A DNA stretch of 12,802 nucleotides, from positions 1 through 12,802 of the forward strand of contig JAFXFQ010000064.1 of assembly GCA_017520365.1 (NCBI GenBank), written 5' to 3'. Shown here piece by piece: positions 1-5,896 of this stretch (within the stretch, counting starts at the first letter, position 1; each line of letters starts with the position of its first letter). This DNA is from Clostridia bacterium (GTDB lineage: Bacteria > Bacillota > Clostridia > Oscillospirales > CAG-272). The notes beneath the pieces were generated by a model, which saw nothing but the letters and a program-made list of their open reading frames with translations, was not told the origin of the DNA and did no database searches. The position numbers and the translations under genes are program-made.

Positions 1-631
1 ACCTGTGTTGCTGAGCTGTATGGTGCATCCGAGCCTTGCGGTGCTTCGTGCGGCGAGAGCATCTACCGCAATGATGACGTCGGGAGCTGCAAAATCTGCA
101 GCTCCCTTTATCATTGCAGCGGCCTCAATGCCCGTTTGACCCATCACTCCGGGGTGAACCGCACAAAGAGAGGCACAGCCGATGAGGTCGAAAAGCTCTT
201 TTCCGTCACCTCTAAGCATATGGCCCGTGACGCTTATCTTGTCCGCTGTCCTGGGTCCCACCGCATCTGCGCTGATAAATCTGTTGCCAAGGCCTGCCAC
301 AAGTACCTTCGTGCTTTTTGTGATATGCCGATCTATGCATGACTCCGTAACAGATATTATAAGAGAGCAGAGCGCTTCGGTGACGGATAACAGCTCGTCT
401 GCTCCGAGATACCGTACGTCAGGCGTGTGAAGGGTCAGATATCTGCCCGCACGGGAGCCGTTGTTCACCCGTATATCGGAAACGGGAATGCCGAAAAGCT
501 CGTATTTTGACATATGCCGGCTGCTGTCGCCTTCTTCACTTTTTCGGTATTCACATGCAAGGTCGGTGCGCGGCAGAGAGGCTGTGCCGTCTGAGTGGGA
601 AAAGTAAAAATTTGATGCAGAATTTTTCATT
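1..631 (-). CDS. gpr: GPR endopeptidase (spore germination protease), N-terminal part, runs off the left edge
   Basis: Gpr (peptidase family A25) degrades small acid-soluble spore proteins early in germination. It is made as a zymogen in the forespore and processes itself. The minus strand reads 210 uninterrupted codons to the window edge. Family hallmarks seen: the RTDLA motif (residues 21-25) near the autoprocessing/SASP-like cleavage region, GLGN (113-116), SADAVGP (120-125), HPGVMGQTGIE (159-169) and AVDALAARS (188-196). D122 and D190 correspond to the two aspartates proposed as catalytic in Bacillus GPR. The usual length is about 320-370 residues, so roughly the last third is missing beyond the edge. 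The start at 631 is chosen because GGAAAGG (641-647) lies 9 nt upstream. An out-of-frame ATG at 638 is not used. Gpr is normally transcribed by sigma-G, but I could not find a convincing sigma-G promoter upstream. Its presence is the strongest evidence that the organism forms endospores. Confidence 0.95.
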
Positions 632-650
632 TTTCATTGCCTTTCCGTGA

Positions 651-689
651 AAAATAACTATAATAGTAAGTGGGTATTACAGTTATTTT
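651..689. repeat. AT-rich inverted repeat upstream of gpr
   Basis: Arms at 651-665 and 675-689 match at 14 of 15 positions around a 9-base centre. In the minus-strand transcript the single mismatch becomes a G-U pair, so the whole 15-bp arm could pair. It ends about 20 bases before the gpr start codon, just upstream of its ribosome binding site. It could be an operator for a dimeric regulator or a leader hairpin. It lacks the GC-rich stem of an intrinsic terminator. Confidence 0.5.
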
Positions 690-838
690 TTGTGGTAGCG
701 TTCATATTATGCCCCCTCAAAAATAAGAAACACCGATAATTCTTCGTTGAAGCCTTGTGGCTATGTGAATTTTCTACTAAAAACGAAATTGATAATTGTG
801 CATTTGAATGAATCTTATATTATTTATGTAATAATGCA

Positions 839-867
839 TTGATAAACATAAGTTACTGTGTTATAAT
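839..867 (+). promoter_or_regulatory. Sigma-A-type promoter for the solute-binding protein gene
   Basis: The -35 element TTGATA (839-844) and -10 element TATAAT (862-867) are separated by exactly 17 bp. Transcription would start near 874, giving a leader of about 70 nt with a small GCCC/GGGC hairpin at 893-903. The gene follows with AAAAGGAG at 927-934. Confidence 0.8.
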
Positions 868-943
868 TTAGTGTATAAAATTATCGCACACAGCCCTAAG
901 GGCAACGGTAATTCAACGGAACCATCAAAAGGAGCTCGCAAAA

Positions 944-2725
944 ATGAAAAAACTGTTAAGCTTGATCCTGGCAGTGATCGTAGTATGCTCAGCCCTCGCA
1001 TCCTGTTCCACCCTTGCAAAGGGCGACAAGGGCGCATACATCACAATGTACCTCGCAGAAGAGATCTATGATTTCGATCCCACCCTCCCCATCACCGATA
1101 CTGCAACTGCAAAGATCCTTTCTCTCATGTACGAGGGACTTACCACTCTCGATGAGAACGGTAACTGGAAGAAGGGCATGATGAAGAGCTATAAGTACAT
1201 CGAGCCCGAAGAGGAAGACGGTGTATATAAGCTCCAGATCACACTCCGCGATACTAAGTGGAGTGATGGCAGAACCGTACAGGCAGATGACTTTGTATAC
1301 GCTTGGAAGAGAATCATGGAGACCACCTCCAAGTGCGAGAGCGCATCCCTTCTTTACGATGTTCTCAATGCACGCAGTGTAAAGATGGGTGATGCCAGTG
1401 TTGATGACCTTGGCGTATACGCTATTGATACATACGTTCTTGAGGTTCAGTTCGCAAAGGACATCGATCTTGACGAGTTCTTCATAAACTGCGCAAGCCT
1501 TGCTCTCGTTCCCCTCAGAGACGACAGCGTATCATCCAATAAATACTGGTCCAAGAGAGCTTCCTCTCTTCTTACCAACGGTCCCTTCGACGCGAGAAGC
1601 ATCGCATACGGTAAGGAGCTTATGCTTGAGCGTTCCGCTTACTACTACCGTGATACAGAATCCAACCAGCCTCTCGATAAGTACGTAATTCCTTACAGAA
1701 TCTACGTTATTTATAAGGATTGCGACAATGCGGCTCAGGTTGCAAAGTATGAGGCAGGTAACACCTTCTACCTCGGTCAGATCGCTCTGGCGGCACGTAA
1801 GGACTATGCTGATAAGGCACAGGTAACAGATTCCCCCATCACAACATCTCTCTACTTCAACACAGATAAGGAGATCTTTGCAAAGCCCGAGGTAAGACAG
1901 GCACTTTCTCTCGCTCTTGACCGTGATGCCATCGCACAGGAGCTTGTATTTGCAAAGGCGGCAACCGGCTTTGTTCCCTTCGGCGTAAACGATGCGAACG
2001 GCAAGGGAGATTTCCGTGAGACTGCAGATGCAAAGGGCGCTCTTATCGAAACTAAGGCAAATATTTCCGTAGCTAAGGATCTTCTTTCCAAGGCAGGCGT
2101 TACAGGCGGCTCCTTCAAGATCACTGTTCGTGATAACGAAACTGACGTGGCTGTAGCAAATGCGGCTAAGGCTGCTTGGGGTCAGCTCAACTTCACAGTA
2201 ACAGTAGACGTTGTAAACACTAACGTTATCGCAGGTACAGATAACCAGTCTGACGTTTGTGAGGACATTTTCCAGACAAAGTATGCTGCCCGTGACTTTG
2301 ACGTGATGCTCGTTGATTACAATATGCTTTCCGCAAACGCTTTCTCCGCACTTGCACACTTCGCTACAGACTTCTCCGGTAACGGTATCCTTCTCGATGC
2401 ACAGTCCGATAAGTCTGAAAAGATCGGCCACATTACAGGCTACGACAGCGAAGAGTATACAGCCCTCATTGAGAAGGCGATCGCAGCTGAAAACAGCGCT
2501 GACGAAATTGCAGCTCTTCACGAGGCAGAGGCAAAGCTCCTCGCAGATATGCCTGTGATCCCCGTAGTATTCCAGCAGGATGCATTCGTTGCAAGCGACT
2601 CCCTCAGCGGCATTAAGAGCACATACTGGGGCCGTGACTTCAAGGATACTAAGATGAAGGACTACATGACAGTTAAGGATTCTCTTAAAGAAGAGATCGA
2701 TAAGGAAGAAACACAGGCTTATTGA
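944..2725 (+). CDS. ABC transporter solute-binding lipoprotein, family 5 (peptide/OppA-type)
   Basis: Extracytoplasmic solute-binding protein of the oligopeptide/dipeptide (SBP_bac_5) family. It is anchored to the outer face of the membrane and hands substrate to an ABC permease. Residues 1-21 are a lipoprotein signal: basic MKK, hydrophobic core, then lipobox LASC with the lipidated Cys at position 21. Family signatures are LRDTKWSDGR (101-110) leading into ADDFVYAWKRI (114-124), and LYFNT (303-307) followed by PEVRQALSLALDRDAI (315-330), the usual hinge/second-lobe pattern. At 593 residues it is somewhat longer than typical OppA (about 540). The start is supported by AAAAGGAG 9 nt upstream and the signal peptide. 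The gene has its own promoter (839-867) and terminator (2753-2777), so it is monocistronic. No permease or ATPase gene is adjacent, so it probably works with a transporter encoded elsewhere. The substrate is inferred from the family only. Confidence 0.9.
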   Translation: MKKLLSLILAVIVVCSALASCSTLAKGDKGAYITMYLAEEIYDFDPTLPITDTATAKILSLMYEGLTTLDENGNWKKGMMKSYKYIEPEEEDGVYKLQITLRDTKWSDGRTVQADDFVYAWKRIMETTSKCESASLLYDVLNARSVKMGDASVDDLGVYAIDTYVLEVQFAKDIDLDEFFINCASLALVPLRDDSVSSNKYWSKRASSLLTNGPFDARSIAYGKELMLERSAYYYRDTESNQPLDKYVIPYRIYVIYKDCDNAAQVAKYEAGNTFYLGQIALAARKDYADKAQVTDSPITTSLYFNTDKEIFAKPEVRQALSLALDRDAIAQELVFAKAATGFVPFGVNDANGKGDFRETADAKGALIETKANISVAKDLLSKAGVTGGSFKITVRDNETDVAVANAAKAAWGQLNFTVTVDVVNTNVIAGTDNQSDVCEDIFQTKYAARDFDVMLVDYNMLSANAFSALAHFATDFSGNGILLDAQSDKSEKIGHITGYDSEEYTALIEKAIAAENSADEIAALHEAEAKLLADMPVIPVVFQQDAFVASDSLSGIKSTYWGRDFKDTKMKDYMTVKDSLKEEIDKEETQAY

Positions 2726-2752
2726 TCCGATACAGTCAATTAACAGAATAGA

Positions 2753-2777
2753 GCGGGAGGCAATGCCTCCCGCTTTT
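2753..2777 (+). terminator. Intrinsic terminator after the solute-binding protein gene
   Basis: An 8-bp GC-rich stem GCGGGAGG/CCTCCCGC (2753-2760 and 2766-2773) with loop CAATG is followed by four T. It lies 28 bases after the stop codon and isolates this gene from the DUF4364 gene. Confidence 0.85.
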
Positions 2778-2831
2778 ACACGGATTCGTTATTCCAACGT
2801 AAGGGAAAATATAATGAAAGGGAATAAGTAA

Positions 2832-3473
2832 ATGGCATCACAGCTAAAAAAAGAAGATGAGATCAAAATATTTATTTTGTATCTTCTGGATAAAATAGGT
2901 TATCCCCTGGATTATCCCAGCATCGGCTCAATTATGATGCAGGATGGAATAGTAAACTTTTTTGACTTTGCTCAGTGCTTTTTCGCGCTCGTTGATGCAG
3001 GCCATATTCGAGAGATAGTGACCGAAAAGCCTAACCGTGATTGCGGAGAGGAGAATTCCGAGCTTTGCGAGGACGGCACCTCAGAGACCGAGGCAGATCC
3101 CGACATAGATTATGAGCCTGCCACTACCGTGCTCTACGAGGTAACGGATACAGGCAGACAGGTTGCAAGAGTCCTCTCTGACAGCCTTATGGTGACAGTC
3201 AGAGAAAAGAGCTACAGAAGTGCTCTCCGCCATCTTTCCTTCGAAAGACAAGGTGCATACGTTAACCATAGCTACAGGCCTGATGGCGATGGCTTCCTTG
3301 TCAATTGCTCTATCAAGGACCATAAAGGAACGGTTATGGATCTGACCGTGAGAGCGGACAGTGAGTATCAGCTCAGAAGAATGCTGAATAACTATTCCGA
3401 GCGTCCCGAGGTGGTGTTCAGAGGCGTGGTAGCTCTCCTTTCAGGAGACGTAAATTACCTCTTTGAGGATTGA
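2832..3473 (+). CDS. DUF4364 family protein (probable winged-helix-type protein of unknown function)
   Basis: The 213-residue protein has the pattern of the DUF4364 family, common in Clostridia and of unknown function. The N-terminal part (about 8-65) looks like a winged-helix segment: EIKIFILYLLDKIGYPLDY, then a helix-rich stretch and FALVDAGHI. YEVTDTGRQVARVL (102-115) resembles the wing and linker seen in PadR- or MarR-like DNA-binding folds. The C-terminal half (about 120-213) is a predicted alpha/beta domain. Residues 66-97 are an acidic, low-complexity insertion that separates the halves and looks longer than I expect for the family. The start is supported by AAAGGG (2817-2822) 9 nt upstream. 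A good -35 element is not visible, so the promoter is unclear; read-through of the preceding terminator is possible. The DNA-binding role is inference from the fold pattern only. A terminator follows. Confidence 0.75.
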   Translation: MASQLKKEDEIKIFILYLLDKIGYPLDYPSIGSIMMQDGIVNFFDFAQCFFALVDAGHIREIVTEKPNRDCGEENSELCEDGTSETEADPDIDYEPATTVLYEVTDTGRQVARVLSDSLMVTVREKSYRSALRHLSFERQGAYVNHSYRPDGDGFLVNCSIKDHKGTVMDLTVRADSEYQLRRMLNNYSERPEVVFRGVVALLSGDVNYLFED

Positions 3474-3492
3474 GACAGAATATGATTGTTAG

Positions 3493-3524
3493 AGACCGCG
3501 GTATGAGCCGCGGTCTTTGCTTTT
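3493..3524 (+). terminator. Intrinsic terminator after the DUF4364 gene
   Basis: A 9-bp stem AGACCGCGG/CCGCGGTCT (3493-3501 and 3508-3516) with loop TATGAG is followed by TTGCTTTT. It begins 20 bases after the stop codon. Confidence 0.85.
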
Positions 3525-3596
3525 GCAAATTAATTATAACAAAATTACAAAAATGACAAAATAGTAAAATGTCATTGATGATTGTGTATTAAATGA

Positions 3597-3623
3597 TGTC
3601 GAAACATTGTGCAAAATGACGAA
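3597..3623 (+). promoter_or_regulatory. Two Spo0A-box-like sites upstream of the sigma factor promoter
   Basis: TGTCGAA (3597-3603) and TGACGAA (3617-3623) both match the Spo0A box core TGNCGAA. They lie on the same strand exactly 20 bp apart, about two helical turns. A weaker relative, TGACAAA, lies at 3554-3560. They are centred about 86 and 106 bp before the predicted transcription start of the sigma gene. Spo0A is expected in an organism with gpr, but binding here is inferred. Confidence 0.45.
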
Positions 3624-3632
3624 AATATGGAA

Positions 3633-3660
3633 TATTTTTTCGCTGAAGAGTGAAAAAATA
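3633..3660. repeat. Inverted repeat just upstream of the sigma factor promoter
   Basis: Arms 3633-3644 and 3649-3660 pair over 12 positions (11 Watson-Crick plus one G-U) around loop GAAG. The repeat ends 11 bp before the -35 element of the sigma gene. Neither strand has the GC-rich stem plus T-run of a terminator, so a protein-binding operator is the better guess. Confidence 0.5.
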
Positions 3661-3671
3661 CCAAAAAAGTA

Positions 3672-3699
3672 TTGACAAATATTATTACAGTGATATAAT
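3672..3699 (+). promoter_or_regulatory. Sigma-A-type promoter for the sigma factor gene
   Basis: A perfect -35 TTGACA (3672-3677) and a perfect -10 TATAAT (3694-3699) are 16 bp apart. Transcription would start near 3706, leaving a leader of about 59 nt. Within it GTTT-GGCG-AAAC (3729-3740) can form a small hairpin. Confidence 0.85.
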
Positions 3700-3764
3700 A
3701 ATCATATCGTGCGAGTGGGATCTCGGCGGTTTGGCGAAACAGATAACGGCAAGGGTGCAATGCG

Positions 3765-4322
3765 TTGGAACAGAATATTTTGAAGCTTATAACAAATGTA
3801 AAAAACGGCAAAAATGAAGATTTTGACGTTATAAGATCAATGTATGATCCCTTGATAAAGGATATGGCCAAAAGCTTTGAGGATAGCGGCTCCGGCAGCC
3901 CGGAGGATCTTCTGGACGAGGCAGAGCGTGCTCTTTTAAAGGCTGTTCTTTCCTTTGATACTGAGAAGGAGGGAATAACCTTCGGACTGTATGCAAAGAT
4001 CTGCATCAGAAATGCACTTATATCCGTTCGCAGAGCAAACGCTGCGCGAAAGAAAAAACAGAGTAAGGCTAAACGCGAGCAAAATGTCAAGTTCCGCTTT
4101 TCCGTAGCAGGAGGGCTTGGCGCTGCAGAAATGCTCACAAAGATCGAAAAGTCTCTTTCTCCTTACGAGGCTCAGGTCCTTCGGGAGTTCTTTGATTCAA
4201 AGAGTGCAAGCGAGGTGGCCCTGTCTTTGGGAACCAGCGAAAAATCTGTTTATAATGCGGTGTTCAGGATCAGAAGGAAGGCCAAGGAGCTTTCCGCAGA
4301 GCATCGTAATGATCACGAATGA
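3765..4322 (+). CDS. SigH-like sigma-70 family RNA polymerase sigma factor
   Basis: A 185-residue alternative sigma factor with regions 2 and 4 only. Region 2 spans about residues 14-90 and includes FDVIRSMYDPLIKDMAKSF, the LLDEAERALLKAVLSFD core-binding/-10 recognition helices, and FGLYAKICIRNAL (73-85), which parallels FKAFAELCITRQI of SigH. A basic linker follows (91-108). Region 4 spans about 129-176, with LSPYEAQVLREFF and a helix-turn-helix ending SVYNAVFRIRRKAKEL that recognises the -35 element. It is shorter than Bacillus SigH (218) and divergent, so orthology to SigH/Spo0H is plausible but not proven. The only in-frame start before region 2 is TTG at 3765, preceded by AAGGGTG (3751-3757) 7 nt upstream. 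An out-of-frame ATG at 3760 opens a 7-codon reading frame overlapping it. Promoter, Spo0A-like boxes and an inverted repeat lie upstream. The zinc-ribbon gene follows with no strong terminator between. Confidence 0.85.
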   Translation: MEQNILKLITNVKNGKNEDFDVIRSMYDPLIKDMAKSFEDSGSGSPEDLLDEAERALLKAVLSFDTEKEGITFGLYAKICIRNALISVRRANAARKKKQSKAKREQNVKFRFSVAGGLGAAEMLTKIEKSLSPYEAQVLREFFDSKSASEVALSLGTSEKSVYNAVFRIRRKAKELSAEHRNDHE

Positions 4323-4445
4323 AACGCACTGCGTTCATTATATTATGCCCGGATAGTTTAAAGAGAACGTTGTTTACAAAGGTAACGGTGGGAGTCCGTT
4401 GAGGGCGAAAAATATTTTATTCTACCATTTTAAGCGAGGTAAAAA

Positions 4446-4721
4446 ATGTACGAGGACAAGACATTAGTATGCAAGGATTGCGGCCAGGAGTTTGTTTTCA
4501 CTGCAGGTGAACAGGAATTCTACGCGGAAAAGGGCTTCCAGAACGAGCCCCAGAGATGCAAGGCTTGCCGTGATGCAAGAAAGAACGCCTCCAGAGCTCA
4601 GAGAGAGATGTTCACAACAACTTGCGCACAGTGCGGTAAGGAAGCAAAGGTTCCTTTCCAGCCCACAAGTGACAGACCCGTATATTGCAGCGAGTGCTTT
4701 GCTGCAATGAAGGAACAGTAA
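4446..4721 (+). CDS. Small protein with two zinc ribbons (CxxC...CxxC plus CxxC-x17-CxxC)
   Basis: The 91-residue protein has two cysteine modules. The first uses C9/C12 and C38/C41 and fits the 'probable zinc-ribbon' family (zf-trcl type), with the typical QEFYAEKGF segment between the pairs. The second uses C60/C63 and C81/C84 with exactly 17 residues between the pairs, which is the known CxxC-x17-CxxC domain. Eight cysteines would bind two zinc ions. There is no signal peptide or membrane segment, so it is cytoplasmic. Function is unknown; nucleic acid or ribosome binding is a reasonable guess for tandem ribbons. The start is supported by GAGGT (4436-4440). It lies 123 bases after the sigma gene. 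That spacer has only weak hairpins (an AACG/CGTT stem next to the sigma stop, and AACGG/CCGTT at about 4384-4400) and no clear promoter, so co-transcription with the sigma factor is likely. A strong terminator follows. Confidence 0.85.
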   Translation: MYEDKTLVCKDCGQEFVFTAGEQEFYAEKGFQNEPQRCKACRDARKNASRAQREMFTTTCAQCGKEAKVPFQPTSDRPVYCSECFAAMKEQ

Positions 4722-4759
4722 TCTATCTGCATATTTTGCATATATATTACGGTACGAAA

Positions 4760-4791
4760 AAGAAGGTACGCTTTGGCGTACCTTCTTTTTT
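4760..4791 (+). terminator. Strong intrinsic terminator after the zinc-ribbon gene
   Basis: A perfect 12-bp stem AAGAAGGTACGC/GCGTACCTTCTT (4760-4771 and 4776-4787) with loop TTTG is followed by a T-run. A run of A precedes the stem, so it could also act on the minus strand. It separates the sigma/zinc-ribbon unit from the rlmB operon. Confidence 0.9.
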
Positions 4792-4907
4792 ATATCCTTC
4801 TTGGTATGGGTGCATTTTTGACCTTGATGTAAGCGATACAGTGACAGAATATGGCTTCATACCATATTTTTTGATGTAAACAAAGAGAGTTTTTTTGCGA
4901 AAATATA

Positions 4908-4936
4908 TGTACAAAAGTAGAATTGTGTGCTATAAT
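4908..4936 (+). promoter_or_regulatory. Extended -10 promoter for the rlmB operon
   Basis: A perfect TATAAT (4931-4936) is preceded by TGC (4928-4930), an extended -10. The -35 is TGTACA (4908-4913; 4 of 6 to consensus) at 17-bp spacing. Transcription would begin near 4943, about 50 nt before the rlmB start codon. This also shows that the longer open frame beginning at 4923 is not the true start. Confidence 0.75.
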
Positions 4937-4994
4937 ACATGAGTATAATGCACTCGTAGTAGCATTTTGCAAAATCGCTTTAAGGAAGGGTAAG

Positions 4995-5846
4995 ATGAAC
5001 TCTAACGGAAATAACAATAAAAGAAACGGTTTTCGTGACGGTAAAGCTCGTAGCTATCAGAATAAAGACGGTAAATACCGTGAAATGAGAGCAGAAGAGC
5101 AGTCCTTGCCTGAAAGCGTGGTAGTCGGAAGAAACGCAGTACGCGAGCTTCTTCGTTCAGGCAGAAGCATTGATAAAATATTCACAAAGGCAGGAGTCCG
5201 CGAAGGATCTGTAACAGTTATCATCGCTGAGGCAATAGAGAAAAAGATTCCCGTAGTGGAGGTCACACAGGAAAAGCTTGATTCGCTGGCTCAGGGTACG
5301 GTCCATCAGGGCATAGTTGCTATGGCGGCAGAGAAGGAGTATACCGATGTTGACGGTATATTGGCCATCGCCTCAGAGCGAGGTGAAAAGCCCCTTGTGG
5401 TCATTGCTGACGGCATCGAGGATCCTCATAATATGGGTGCTCTTATAAGATGCGCAGAGTGCGCAGGCGCTCACGGTATCATAATTCCCAAGCGCAGAAG
5501 CGTGGGAATAACGGCAACCGTGGCCAAGGCCTCGGCAGGAGCTCTTGAGCATATGGCTATCGCAAAGGTGTCAAACATCTCCGCAACTATTGATGAGCTC
5601 AAAAAGAAGGGCCTCTGGATATACGCCGCTGAGGCGGGTGGAAATGCTTACTATGAAACAGACTTTGATACGGCGGCGGCAATAGTCTTCGGCAGAGAGG
5701 GCTTCGGTGTCGGCAAAGCAATAAAGGAAAAAAGTGATTTTATCGTGTCTATTCCCATGTACGGTAAGGTTAACTCCCTCAACGTGTCCACAGCGGCATC
5801 AGTGGTTCTGTGCCACGCCGCAAGAATGCAGAGAGAGGCCAAGTAA
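4995..5846 (+). CDS. rlmB: 23S rRNA (guanosine-2'-O-)-methyltransferase RlmB, SPOUT/TrmH family
   Basis: Transfers a methyl group from SAM to the 2'-O of a guanosine (G2251, E. coli numbering) in the 23S rRNA peptidyl-transferase P loop. The 283-residue protein has the SpoU substrate-binding domain at about 42-118 (VVGRNAVRELL through GTVHQGIVAM) and the knotted SPOUT catalytic domain at about 134-280. The three SPOUT motifs are intact: DPHNMGALIR (143-152, with N146 and R152), VFGREGFGV (231-239) and SLNVSTAASV (261-270). The first 35 residues are a hydrophilic Asn/Lys/Arg-rich tail that probably touches RNA. The ATG at 4995 is chosen over upstream frames because AAGGAAGGG (4982-4990) sits 4 nt before it and the promoter lies inside the longer frame. 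It is the first gene of a likely operon; the next gene starts 50 bases downstream with no terminator. The exact target nucleotide is assigned by family; other TrmH-family rRNA methylases remain possible. Confidence 0.9.
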   Translation: MNSNGNNNKRNGFRDGKARSYQNKDGKYREMRAEEQSLPESVVVGRNAVRELLRSGRSIDKIFTKAGVREGSVTVIIAEAIEKKIPVVEVTQEKLDSLAQGTVHQGIVAMAAEKEYTDVDGILAIASERGEKPLVVIADGIEDPHNMGALIRCAECAGAHGIIIPKRRSVGITATVAKASAGALEHMAIAKVSNISATIDELKKKGLWIYAAEAGGNAYYETDFDTAAAIVFGREGFGVGKAIKEKSDFIVSIPMYGKVNSLNVSTAASVVLCHAARMQREAK

Positions 5847-5896
5847 TAATAACATCCCGTTTATATATAGATTCTAAGGAAAGGGTTTGGTAAAGT

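Larger units (their letters stand above)
632..943. other. Divergent intergenic region between gpr and the solute-binding protein gene
   Basis: This 312-base AT-rich spacer has no credible coding frame. It carries the gpr ribosome binding site (641-647), an AT-rich inverted repeat (651-689), a plus-strand sigma-A promoter (839-867) and a short GC-rich palindrome GCCC-TAA-GGGC (893-903) in the leader of the right-hand gene. No tRNA or riboswitch fold is recognised. The stretch from about 690 to 835 shows nothing I can name. Confidence 0.6.

Noticed and set aside
136..430. Two overlapping plus-strand open frames in the gpr region
   Set aside because: The minus strand encodes unmistakable Gpr motifs across the same bases.
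703..711. CATAATA on the minus strand as a sigma-G -10 element for gpr
   Set aside because: Nothing resembling a sigma-G -35 element lies 17-18 bp upstream of it.
1532..2521. A 329-codon open frame on the minus strand, antisense to the solute-binding protein gene
   Set aside because: It is Cys/Val/Ile-rich with no recognisable domain, has no operon context, and mirrors the codon bias of the clear lipoprotein gene opposite it.
2787..2815. TATAAT at 2810-2815 as a promoter of the DUF4364 gene
   Set aside because: No acceptable -35 is found at 16-18 bp, and the transcript would start only about ten bases before the start codon.
4848..4872. AT-rich hairpin AATATGG/CCATATT followed by Ts, as a second terminator or a leader switch
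   Set aside because: The stem is weak, it lies after a strong terminator and before the rlmB promoter, and there is no gene for it to end; probably chance in AT-rich DNA.
4923..4994. An upstream in-frame start for rlmB at 4923
   Set aside because: The extended -10 promoter (TATAAT at 4931-4936) lies inside that extension, and the ATG at 4995 has a strong ribosome binding site.
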